Origin: Candidatus Villigracilis adiacens
Lineage (GTDB): Bacteria > Chloroflexota > Anaerolineae > Anaerolineales > Villigracilaceae
Length of the DNA: 64,000 bases
NCBI GenBank assembly: GCA_016703605.1
Contig: JADJBU010000017.1
Location: 1-64,000, forward strand
Direction: 5' to 3'
Below the pieces are notes generated by a model. The model was given only the letters and a program-made list of their open reading frames with translations, was not told the origin of the DNA and ran no database searches. A program made the translations under genes and the position numbers. How positions within the stretch are numbered: position 1 is the stretch's first letter; each line of letters begins with the position of its first letter. Shown piece by piece: positions 49,638-57,502 of the stretch.

Positions 49638-51205
49638 GCTGTCGCCTCCTCGCCAAGTCGGAAGTGCAGGTCGCCGACGTGTTTGAAAAGCGGGCTTGAT
49701 TCGAGCGCGGCAAAGATCGGCGCGGGCGGCACGCGGCGGACGAGGTTTACCGCCGCATACAATTCCTGCGCGTGGACGTGCCCCTGCGGGTTCGACTTTG
49801 TCAACTCGCGCATCACCATAAGCAGCAATTCCTCGAAGGAACGCTTTTTCTCCCAGATCGGGTCAAGCGTCTTGAAATCGGGGACATGTACCACCATGCG
49901 GTCGTTGAACTCGGCGGTGATCGGCTGTTTGAGCATGGCAAAGACCACGCCCCCATCCGAACCGACCATCACGGTGCGCACCCAATCCTTGGCGGAACGC
50001 TGGCTTTTCGCTTCGACAATCACCTCGCCGGGCTGCTCCCCTTTGCGAACCTGAACCAGCGAACCGGGAATCAATTGATGCGCCTTGTACCACTCGCGCA
50101 GACCAAATACATAACCGTGTTCCAGCACCACCCAGGCGGGGATGCGCTGTTTGGTGCGGCCGTCCACCAATGTAAAGCGGACGCGCGGCGTCTCATACGC
50201 TGTGGGAAACAACTTACGCGTGCGCGGCGAGACCGGCAGGGTTCCGGCGCGCAGATGCGGGTAGATCAATGTGATCGAAACCGAGGTCACTTCTTCGCGC
50301 AAGCCGGATTCGTCCATATCGGTCAGTTCATCGTCCAGTTGGGCTTCGAGCGCGAGCATCTCGGGATTTAGCGCGTTTCGGTCGTGGGGAATGTCAATGT
50401 AGCGCAGCGGCGGGGGCACTTCGCGCACAAAGTCCGGTTCGAGGCGGCGCAGGCACCAAAGGATCTGCCCCGCAGGACCAACCTCGTCGAAGCGTTCATC
50501 GGCTTGCATGGCGTGGTTCAATGAAAACTCCGCCAGTTTGGGGTTCTCGCCGGCAGGCAGGTCGATATCCTTCACCAGTTTGTCCGTCGTCAACGGCTCG
50601 CCACCCGCCATATCCAGCACGGCTTCGACAAGATTCAACTGTCCTTCGTTAATATCCACCAGCAGCGCGCGCGGGAACCAGCGTCCCGCAATCTTTACCA
50701 GCCCGTCATCGACGGAAAAAGCCGCTTCAATTTTCTTTTCCAGTTCATGCCCGTGTTCCGCAGCCAGCGCCGCAGACCCGCTTTCATCCTCGCCGGGCTT
50801 ATCCGCAGGCTCCTCGTTCAAGGCGTGGCTTTCCAATCCGGCGGCAAACATTCGAGCCGAACGGTCTTCGAATTCCACGGTCAACACATCGAACGCGCCA
50901 GCCGCCGGGTTCACCCCAGGGCGGACGCCCGTCACCACGCCCCTCTGCCAGCCAAGCGCCGGAAAGACCACGTCATCGCCTGCTGAAAACTTTTCCTTCG
51001 GCAGGTAGGTTTTACCGGCGGCGCGTTTTGCCCCGGCAGCCTGTTTCTCAATCGCAATGCGCGAATCAATCAACGCCGCGACAAGCTCATTCGCGGTCAT
51101 GGGCGTTTCCCGTTCAAAGAGAAACGTATGCAAATTTTCTACATCTTTGGGTGTTATCTGGAGATTCAACCAATAGTCGGTGGGAAGTGTAAATGCGCCG
51201 TACAT
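49634..51205 (-). CDS. Large protein of unknown function with HTH-like start
   Basis: 523 aa, not recognised. The first 50 residues (ITPKDVENLHTFLFERETPMTANELVAALIDSRI) look like a HARE/wHTH-type helix bundle. Then come barrel-like segments (FSAGDDVVFPALGWQRGVVTGVRPG and PGSLVQVRKGEQPGEVIVEA) that resemble SH3/KOW-type modules. A second helical unit follows (EELLLMVMRELTKSNPQGHVHAQELYAAVN), similar to the first. No catalytic motif is evident. The ATG at 51205 is preferred over 51268. Coupled to the 142-aa protein. Confidence 0.65.
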   Translation of the reverse strand: MYGAFTLPTDYWLNLQITPKDVENLHTFLFERETPMTANELVAALIDSRIAIEKQAAGAKRAAGKTYLPKEKFSAGDDVVFPALGWQRGVVTGVRPGVNPAAGAFDVLTVEFEDRSARMFAAGLESHALNEEPADKPGEDESGSAALAAEHGHELEKKIEAAFSVDDGLVKIAGRWFPRALLVDINEGQLNLVEAVLDMAGGEPLTTDKLVKDIDLPAGENPKLAEFSLNHAMQADERFDEVGPAGQILWCLRRLEPDFVREVPPPLRYIDIPHDRNALNPEMLALEAQLDDELTDMDESGLREEVTSVSITLIYPHLRAGTLPVSPRTRKLFPTAYETPRVRFTLVDGRTKQRIPAWVVLEHGYVFGLREWYKAHQLIPGSLVQVRKGEQPGEVIVEAKSQRSAKDWVRTVMVGSDGGVVFAMLKQPITAEFNDRMVVHVPDFKTLDPIWEKKRSFEELLLMVMRELTKSNPQGHVHAQELYAAVNLVRRVPPAPIFAALESSPLFKHVGDLHFRLGEEATA

Positions 51206-51374
51206 ACTCAGCCTTGAAATGATATTGTTCCTTTGAAGAGGCTGTGGGATTATACCTTCCTTGCGCAAAATCTCACAGGTCTATGCGCTGTAAGAATCCA
51301 CACAAAATCTTCATCCGATTTGTGTTCGTTCCATGTAAAGTCCGCGGATATTTTAGAAGCTGGAAAGGAAAATC

Positions 51375-51878
51375 ATGAAGAAACTGATTCACACCCTCGC
51401 CGCCCTGACTCTCCTGGCATTCCTCGCTGCCTGTGGAGCAGACGCCGCGCCTCCCGCCGCGACCGAGCCTGTCACTGTCACCGAGAGCGTCCCCACGCCG
51501 ACGGAGGAACCCGCCACCGTCCCAACCGAAGCGCCCACAGCGACTGCCGAGGCTCCCTCCGCCACCGAGGCCGCCCCGACGGAAGAAGCGGCAGGGTCAA
51601 CCGTCTCATTCGCAGCGGATGTCTATCCGATCTTCGAAGCAAAATGCGTCAAATGCCACGGCGTTGAAAGAGTGAAGGAAGGTTTGAACATGCTGACCTA
51701 CGAGCAGCTGATGGCTGGTTCATTCAACGGACCGGTCGTCCTGCCTGGCAACGCCAACGAAAGCCTGCTGGCGCAATTGATCATCGAAGGCGAAATGCCC
51801 AACCGCGGAGACAAGGTTACACCCGAAGAGTTGCAGATCATCCAAAACTGGATCAATCAGGGCGCAGCGAATAACTGA
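51375..51878 (+). CDS. c-type cytochrome lipoprotein
   Basis: 167 aa. Lipobox LAAC (MKKLIHTLAALTLLAFLAAC), a Pro/Thr/Glu-rich linker (about 25-75) and a haem domain with CVKCHG and a distal Met in EGEMPNRGDKV. The YPIFEAKCVKCHG...LNMLTYEQLMAG arrangement is typical of planctomycete-type cytochrome c domains. A single haem outside the membrane could shuttle electrons, but no redox partner genes are nearby. AAAGGAAA precedes the ATG. Confidence 0.87.
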   Translation: MKKLIHTLAALTLLAFLAACGADAAPPAATEPVTVTESVPTPTEEPATVPTEAPTATAEAPSATEAAPTEEAAGSTVSFAADVYPIFEAKCVKCHGVERVKEGLNMLTYEQLMAGSFNGPVVLPGNANESLLAQLIIEGEMPNRGDKVTPEELQIIQNWINQGAANN

Positions 51879-51897
51879 CCCGCCGCTTTGAACACGG

Positions 51898-51929
51898 ACT
51901 CCAACGACTCCCGGCGTTGGAGTTTTTTT
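51898..51929 (+). terminator. Terminator of the cytochrome gene
   Basis: ACTCCAACG / CGTTGGAGT form a perfect 9-bp stem with loop ACTCCCGG, followed by seven Ts. Confidence 0.92.
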
Positions 51930-51930
51930 A

Positions 51931-51969
51931 GTGTGCAAGCAAAACATGTCAGGCACGGAGTCGAAAGCG
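51931..51969. repeat. Solo end of family B element
   Basis: 39 bases identical to 7270-7308 (starts GTGTGCAAGCAAAACATG). It lies directly after the terminator T-run; the other end is missing. Confidence 0.8.
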
Positions 51970-51981
51970 CGGGGGATGCTT

Positions 51982-51987
51982 TATAAT
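51982..51987 (+). promoter_or_regulatory. TATAAT -10 box of the GH25 gene
   Basis: TATAAT 13 nt before the ATG at 52001, with GGGAAATCCC (a small palindrome) between. It starts 12 bases after the family B fragment. Confidence 0.45.
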
Positions 51988-52000
51988 AGCGGGAAATCCC

Positions 52001-52759
52001 ATGACAGAATCATCGCGTCCCCTTCACCCGCCTGTCATCCAAGCGCAGCGGACCCAGTTCCTGACAAATTTCAAACTGCCGGACGTTAGCTTCTGGCAGG
52101 ATGACCCGACGACCACGCCGGGAATCAACTTTGTCAAGATGGCATCACAGACCCGCGGCGCCATCATCCGCGCCGGGCAGGGAAGTTATGAAGACCGGGC
52201 ATTCTCGGTGTCATGGAAGAACGCCAGGGCAGCGGGACTGCTGCGCGGCTCGTATTGGTTCTACGACAGCCGGGTGAACCCCAAACGCCAGGCGGAGAAA
52301 TGGGTGGAGATTCTCGGCGATGACACTGGCGAGATGGAAATGTGGGGCGATTTCGAAGAGAATTACGGCGGCCCCTACGGCGGCTGGCGCAACTGGTTCG
52401 ACTTCATGGAACGCGTAAAAGTTTTACTGCCCGGAAAGCAGCTCGGCGTATACACCGGCTATTATTATTTTCAAGAGAATGCCGCGGGGGTGCGTTATTT
52501 CGCCCAATACCCGTTGTGGATCGCATGGTACAACCCCACTGAACCGCTTGTCCCATCCATCTGGGAGGACTGGACCTACTGGCAATTCACCTCGAACGGA
52601 GACGGCGCATTGTTCGGAGTCGAAAGCAAGGACATCGACCTGAACTACTTCAACGGCGCCGAGGCGGACTTTCTCGCCCGTTACGATGCCGCGCCCACCC
52701 AAGCCACCCTGATCGCCAATTTCGGCGGCACCCTTGTCGAATACAGGAGAGTCTCATGA
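52001..52759 (+). CDS. GH25-type lysozyme-like protein
   Basis: 252 aa. PDVSFWQDDPTTTPGINFVKM (the DVSxWQ opening of GH25), IIRAGQGSYEDRAF, GSYWFYDSRVNPKRQAEKW, MWGDFEENYGG (acidic pair at the active-site strand), GVYTGYYYF, PLWIAWYNP and WTYWQFTSNGDG. It should cleave the muramic acid linkage of peptidoglycan. No signal peptide is seen, so it resembles phage endolysins or a protein exported another way. Overlaps the next gene by 4 nt. Confidence 0.85.
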   Translation: MTESSRPLHPPVIQAQRTQFLTNFKLPDVSFWQDDPTTTPGINFVKMASQTRGAIIRAGQGSYEDRAFSVSWKNARAAGLLRGSYWFYDSRVNPKRQAEKWVEILGDDTGEMEMWGDFEENYGGPYGGWRNWFDFMERVKVLLPGKQLGVYTGYYYFQENAAGVRYFAQYPLWIAWYNPTEPLVPSIWEDWTYWQFTSNGDGALFGVESKDIDLNYFNGAEADFLARYDAAPTQATLIANFGGTLVEYRRVS

Positions 52760-53130
52760 CCCAATACAGCATGACCCCCATCAACAGCGGCACGCGTATG
52801 CGCAAAGACCATAGCACCTTTGCCGCTGTCATCACGTCTTATGCCCGCGGTCAGGTGGTGGTCGGGGATGAAACCTGGGAGGCTCCAGCCGACGGAAGCG
52901 AAGTCAAAAAAGGCGATATCTGGCTGCATGTCACCTCGGTGGACGGAGTCAACGTAACCGAGCAGGGCTGGATGGCTTACATCCACAAGGGAACGCCGAT
53001 CTGCGACAACTTCAAGGAGATCGAAGACCCCGAGCCTCCCCCCACACCTGTCTTCCCTGAATCGTTCACCCTGACCGACCCCAGCGGCGCGAAGGCGGAA
53101 TATAAGTTTGTAAGGGTCATCGAAGAGTAA
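52756..53130 (+). CDS. Small beta-rich protein, possible SH3-like domain
   Basis: 124 aa, not recognised. RKDHSTFAAVITSYARGQVVVGDETWEA, DIWLHVTSVDGVNVTEQGWMAYIHKGTPICDN have the strand rhythm of bacterial SH3-type domains that bind cell wall, then a Pro-rich hinge (DPEPPPTPVFPES) and a short tail. Its coupling to the GH25 gene suggests a wall-binding partner for the hydrolase (inference). Confidence 0.6.
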   Translation: MTQYSMTPINSGTRMRKDHSTFAAVITSYARGQVVVGDETWEAPADGSEVKKGDIWLHVTSVDGVNVTEQGWMAYIHKGTPICDNFKEIEDPEPPPTPVFPESFTLTDPSGAKAEYKFVRVIEE

Positions 53131-53240
53131 AAAGACACAAAGCAAAATGGGAACATGCGGAGTTTTGCGTGAATAACCTACCGACATACACTGGCGCGGT
53201 TTTCTTGTTACTCAAATAAATTGGGGGGTAGGGATTAACA

Positions 53241-54389
53241 ATGGCCTCAGGCATAAGAAAAGCGGCTGCAATTGCCGCGCTGATCATTTTCATGGCGGGG
53301 ACGGCAATGATCCCCGTGCCGGCCCTGGCGGGCATGGGCGTCATCGATTTTCGTCCCTATTGGAGTTCAAGCTACCTTCTCCGACAGGGGCAGGATTTTC
53401 CCCTTAGCGACTCTTCCAATATGGATAGAATCGAACGAACGCTTACAGGGTGGCGGGAAACCTATACAATGCACGCCTGGTTTTCTCCAACAGGAAACCT
53501 GGCGCTCCTGCCCTATACCTATTTTCCATTTGAACGAGCCGCTCATTTCTGGCTCGTGACAAATATCTATGTCATCCTGATCAGCGCCGCGCTCCTCTGG
53601 TTTAAAACAAAAAAACAGATATGGGTCCCAATTTTTGCGGTTCTAATTTTTTCCCCAACGCTGCTATCAATCAAATACGGACAAGTCAACACATTGGTCC
53701 TTGCAGGACTGGCTCTTTTCATATACTTCGACAAAACGGGCGGCAACTTTCTGGCGGGCGCCAGCCTTATCTTAACCACCATAAAACCCCACCTGGTTAT
53801 CCTGACCCTGCCGCTCCTGATTCTCAACGGAATCCACCGGCGGAACTGGCGTATGCTGGCGGGCTTTACGACAGCCCTGATTTCATGCGCAGCCATCCTC
53901 TTCCTTCTGTACCCATCCTGGTTGGTTAGTTTTTGGAATTTGGTATTTTCGGGGATGAGTAATTTTCGTGAAACCCCGACGTTTGCCGGAATATTTGCCG
54001 CATCCGGCGACCGCCAGTTTGGTAAATGGATTTGGGTCGCCGGATTAATGGCAGCCTCAATAGCCTGGTGGATGCAAAAAAACAGGCTGGACCAACAAAC
54101 CATGATCGACATATCCCTTATGGCAGGGCTTCTCCTATCGCCAATTGGATGGAGTTACGATCAAATCATATTAATCATCCCAATTATTCGCATTCTGAAA
54201 TGGGTCGTTCGCGGCTCTTTGAATAAAAAAACTGCAGCCATGCTTGTTATGGTTTTGGCTGCCGCAAATGGGGTTTTATTCTACGAGCGGACCTTGCTCT
54301 TAAGCGATGCGTGGTTTGCCTGGACCCCTGCCCTCACGCTGGCAATTTATCTCACGGCGCTCGGAAAAAGCGATGGTTCTTTTGTATAA
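53241..54389 (+). CDS. GT87/DUF2029-like membrane glycosyltransferase
   Basis: 382 aa with about 9-10 membrane segments. An N-terminal loop holds GVIDFRPYWSSSYLLRQGQDF (Asp in the first periplasmic loop), FSPTGNLALLPYTYFPF, and the family-like NTLVLAGLALFIYF, TTIKPHLVILTLPLL stretches. DUF2029/GT87 proteins use polyprenyl-phosphate sugars; PimE is the known example. Substrate unknown. GGGGGGTAGGGA upstream is a possible ribosome binding site. Confidence 0.75.
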   Translation: MASGIRKAAAIAALIIFMAGTAMIPVPALAGMGVIDFRPYWSSSYLLRQGQDFPLSDSSNMDRIERTLTGWRETYTMHAWFSPTGNLALLPYTYFPFERAAHFWLVTNIYVILISAALLWFKTKKQIWVPIFAVLIFSPTLLSIKYGQVNTLVLAGLALFIYFDKTGGNFLAGASLILTTIKPHLVILTLPLLILNGIHRRNWRMLAGFTTALISCAAILFLLYPSWLVSFWNLVFSGMSNFRETPTFAGIFAASGDRQFGKWIWVAGLMAASIAWWMQKNRLDQQTMIDISLMAGLLLSPIGWSYDQIILIIPIIRILKWVVRGSLNKKTAAMLVMVLAAANGVLFYERTLLLSDAWFAWTPALTLAIYLTALGKSDGSFV

Positions 54390-54791
54390 GCAGCCGCAGA
54401 GAGTGCTACTCAGAGTCAAATAAACCATCTTCGCAAAGAAACCCTCAAGGTCTTGCCGATTAATTATGGTTTTTGCAAAGTCGCTTGACATCCCTTTGAA
54501 TTTGCAGCAGGGTTTAACGCGAAAAGCGCAGCTTGGGCGAATTTACGCGAAAACCAAGTAACTGCTCAGGCAATTTGCATCTCGCCCTGTTATTTCGAGA
54601 AATCTTTCTCAATGGTACGCAAGATTTCTCCTCGCTGGCGCTCGTCGAAATGACAGGCTGAGCAGTTACAAAACCAATTAAGAAATTCGCGACATTCGCC
54701 TTTTCGCGGAATTCGCATTAAGATTTTCCTGACTTTGCAAAAGCCATGGCCGATAAATCGGCAATCATTGACAATTCAAAACAGATAAAGT
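54390..54791. other. Repeat-rich gap without genes
   Basis: No protein gene supported. It holds GCGAAAAGCGC-type fragments, the dispersed 80-bp repeat (54547-54557 plus 54678-54749) and inside that the family A copy 3. Confidence 0.7.
54558..54669. mobile_element. MITE-like element, family A, copy 3
   Basis: 112 bp, same ends as copy 2 (GTAACTGCTCAG / CTGAGCAGTTAC) but 20 bp shorter by loss of the central GGCGC palindrome. Flanked by an exact 8-bp duplication AAAACCAA (54550-54557 and 54670-54677). The uninterrupted sequence GCGAAAACCAA-ATAAGAAATTCGCG exists at 34782, which shows the pre-insertion state. Confidence 0.9.
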
Positions 54792-54823
54792 AATATATGA
54801 TTAATCGGATTAATCGTATATAT
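54792..54823. promoter_or_regulatory. Operator-like double palindrome at the GntR gene
   Basis: Two copies of the self-complementary octamer GATTAATC (54799-54806 and 54808-54815) separated by one G, flanked by ATATAT on the left and TATATAT on the right, reaching the ATG. Position and symmetry fit autoregulation by the FadR-type regulator. Confidence 0.65.
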
Positions 54824-55493
54824 GTTACGAGAACGACCCTCCCCCAACATTTCCGAATTTCTGCGTTATCTGGCTTCACACCCCGAAGCGGATGACAAAC
54901 TCCCCTCTTTAAATGATCTCAGCCGTGAATTGAACATCAGCCTGGCGTCGTTGCGTGAACAACTTGAAGTGGCGCGCGCGCTTGGCTTTGTGGAAGTGCG
55001 CCAGAAAACCGGCACACGCCGCCTCAACTATTCCTTCACGCCTGCCATTCGCCAGAGCCTGGGATATGCGCTGGCATTGAATGATGACCACTTCCGCAAA
55101 TTTGCGGAGATGCGCAATCACCTCGAAGCCGCGTATTGGCACGAAGCGGTTCGACTCTTAACCGAGACTGACAAAGCGGAGTTGAACGCCATCATCGCCC
55201 GGGCATGGGAAAAACTGGGCGGCACGCCGGTGCAGGTTCCGCACGAAGAACATCGCAAGCTGCATCTCGCCATTTATAAAAATCTTGATAACCCTTTTGT
55301 GATCGGCGTCCTGGAAGCGTATTGGGAAGCCTATGAAGCCGTCGGCTTGAACGTCTTTGCAGGCGGATACGAATACCTAAAGGAAGTCTGGGGATACCAT
55401 CGACGGATGGTCGAGTCGATTTGCAATGGTAAGTTCGAGGTCGGGTATGAAGCGCTCGTGCGTCATACCGACCTTTTGTATCATCGTCCATAA
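54822..55493 (+). CDS. GntR-family (FCD/FadR-type) transcriptional regulator
   Basis: 223 aa. The winged helix is LPSLNDLSRELNISLASLREQLEVARALGFVEVRQKTGTRRL. The C-terminal all-helical FCD domain shows FAEMRNHLEAAYWHEAVRLL, HEEHRKLHLAIYKNLDNPF and a late His (YHRRMVESI, VRHTDLLYH), residues that bind a metal and an organic acid in the family. Likely controls its own gene and the korAB genes 72 nt downstream, in response to a carboxylic acid (inference). Confidence 0.88.
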   Translation: MLRERPSPNISEFLRYLASHPEADDKLPSLNDLSRELNISLASLREQLEVARALGFVEVRQKTGTRRLNYSFTPAIRQSLGYALALNDDHFRKFAEMRNHLEAAYWHEAVRLLTETDKAELNAIIARAWEKLGGTPVQVPHEEHRKLHLAIYKNLDNPFVIGVLEAYWEAYEAVGLNVFAGGYEYLKEVWGYHRRMVESICNGKFEVGYEALVRHTDLLYHRP

Positions 55494-55565
55494 AGTCAAT
55501 TTTCGTCAGGGCAGGAGATCGCTTCGGCTGTCGCCCCGCAATGACGCACTTTTACGAGGAGTTCC

Positions 55566-57488
55566 ATGACTAAGATAGTGAATGATTTTTCGATCACGGT
55601 TGGCACGAAGAACGGCTCCGGCAGTTCCACCGCCAACAACACCATCCTGAGAGCCATCTTCAAGATGGGTATTCCCGTTTCGGGCAAGAACCTGTTCCCC
55701 TCAAACATTCAGGGGCTGCCCACCTGGTACACCATCCGCGTGAACAAGGATGGGTTCATCGGCCGCACCGAAACCAACGATATCGTCATCGCGATGAACC
55801 CCGATTCGTTCTCCCGTGACCTCGCATCGGTCACGCCGGGCGGAGCCTTTTTCCACGCCGACGACATCAAGCAGCCCGTCACCCGCGGGGATGTGGCTGT
55901 CTATCCGATGCCGATCAAAGCCATCGTCAAGAACGACCCGAACATCCCCACCGATTACCGCGACCTGGTCGGCAACATGGTCTACGTGGGCGTGCTCGCC
56001 CAAATGATCGGCATGGATTTCGACAAGATCCTTGCCGCGCTCACGTTCCATTTCAAGGGCAAGCAGAAACCGATCGACATGAACTTCAACGCCCTGAAAG
56101 CCGGGGCGGATTGGGCAAAGGCAAACCTCGAAAAGAAGGATCCATTCCATTTGGAACCAATGGACAAGACCGAGGGCATGATCATGGCAGACGGCAACAC
56201 CGCCGCCGCGCTCGGTTCGATCTTCGGCGGGGTTCAATTTGCAGGCTGGTATCCGATCACCCCCGCCACCTCGCTGGCAGAAGCCCTGAACGATTACCTG
56301 CCAATCCTGCGCAAACGCGAAGACGGCAAACACACCTACGCTGTCGTTCAGGCGGAGGATGAACTTGCGGCATTGGGCATGGCGATCGGCGCCGGGTGGG
56401 CTGGCTTGCGCGCCATGACCTCCACTTCGGGTCCGGGTCTTTCTTTGATGACCGAGTTTGCCGGGCTGGCGTATTATGCAGAAGTGCCGGTTGTGATTTG
56501 GGATGTCCAACGGATCGGTCCCTCCACGGGGCTGCCCACCCGCACCTCGCAGGGCGACCTGTCCTTTACCTATTTCATCGGTCACGGCGATTCTCATTCT
56601 GTGATCCTGCTGCCGGGAGATGTATACGAGTGCTTCGAGTTCGGCTGGAAATCCTTCGATGTGGCGGAGCGCCTGCAAACCCCGGTCTTCGTCCTGAGCG
56701 ACCTGGACATGGGCATGAATCAATGGATGAGCAGACCCTTCGACTATCCCGAAGCGCCGATGGATCGCGGCAAGGTTTTATGGGAAAAGGATTTGGAGGA
56801 GATAAAAGGCAATTGGGGGCGCTACCTCGACAAGGACGGCGATGCCCTGACCTATCGAACCCTCCCGGGCAACAAACACCCGCTGAGTTCCTACTTTACG
56901 CGCGGAACCGGTCACGATGAACACGCAAAATACACCGAGGATTCGGGCGTATACATAAAGAATATGGAACGCCTGGCGCGCAAGCAGATCGCTGCCAAGC
57001 AATATGTTCCCCCCCCGGTCTTACACGGCAACCCGAAGGCGTCGATTGGGATCATCGCCTACGGTTCGACGGAGAACGCCATTTTCGAGGCGCAGAAACA
57101 ACTTGAAAAAGAACACGGCATCCAGTCGGAGTTTCTGCGGGTGCGCGCCGTTCCCTTTACAAAAGAAGTGGATGAATTCATCGAACGGCACGACCAGATT
57201 TTCGTTGTGGAAATGAACCGCGACAGCCAGATGCTCCAGATCCTTTACACGGAATATCCGCAGTATGCGACAAAGTTCAAAGCAGTTGCCTATCATGACG
57301 GGCTGCCTGCAGCGGCGAAGTGGATTCGCGAGGGAATTTTGGAAAAGCATGGCGGGCAGAAGGCTGCCAGCAGTAAACAGCCCAGGGCGAAGAAAACTGC
57401 TTCGAAAGCGGCGGCCAAGCCCAGGGTCAGGAAAGAAGCGGGCGGGGCGTCCACGAAAAAATCGGCTGGCAAGTCAAAAAGAAAATAA
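55566..57488 (+). CDS. korA: 2-oxoacid:ferredoxin oxidoreductase, fused gamma-alpha subunit
   Basis: 640 aa. Residues 1 to about 195 are the gamma domain (TVGTKNGSGSSTANNTILRAIFKMGIPVSGKN). From about 205 the alpha domain follows: ADGNTAAALGSIFGGVQFAGWYPITPATSLAEAL, QAEDELAALGMAIGAGWAG, TSTSGPGLSLMTEFAGLAYYAEVPVVIWDVQR and GPSTGLPTRTSQGDL. With KorB it oxidises 2-oxoglutarate (or another 2-oxoacid) and CoA to an acyl-CoA, reducing ferredoxin. An unusual Lys/Ala-rich tail (about 600-640, KKTASKAAAKPRVRKEAGG) resembles histone H1. GAGGAG precedes the ATG. Confidence 0.92.
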   Translation: MTKIVNDFSITVGTKNGSGSSTANNTILRAIFKMGIPVSGKNLFPSNIQGLPTWYTIRVNKDGFIGRTETNDIVIAMNPDSFSRDLASVTPGGAFFHADDIKQPVTRGDVAVYPMPIKAIVKNDPNIPTDYRDLVGNMVYVGVLAQMIGMDFDKILAALTFHFKGKQKPIDMNFNALKAGADWAKANLEKKDPFHLEPMDKTEGMIMADGNTAAALGSIFGGVQFAGWYPITPATSLAEALNDYLPILRKREDGKHTYAVVQAEDELAALGMAIGAGWAGLRAMTSTSGPGLSLMTEFAGLAYYAEVPVVIWDVQRIGPSTGLPTRTSQGDLSFTYFIGHGDSHSVILLPGDVYECFEFGWKSFDVAERLQTPVFVLSDLDMGMNQWMSRPFDYPEAPMDRGKVLWEKDLEEIKGNWGRYLDKDGDALTYRTLPGNKHPLSSYFTRGTGHDEHAKYTEDSGVYIKNMERLARKQIAAKQYVPPPVLHGNPKASIGIIAYGSTENAIFEAQKQLEKEHGIQSEFLRVRAVPFTKEVDEFIERHDQIFVVEMNRDSQMLQILYTEYPQYATKFKAVAYHDGLPAAAKWIREGILEKHGGQKAASSKQPRAKKTASKAAAKPRVRKEAGGASTKKSAGKSKRK

Positions 57489-57502
57489 AGGAGTAAATCA
57501 TC

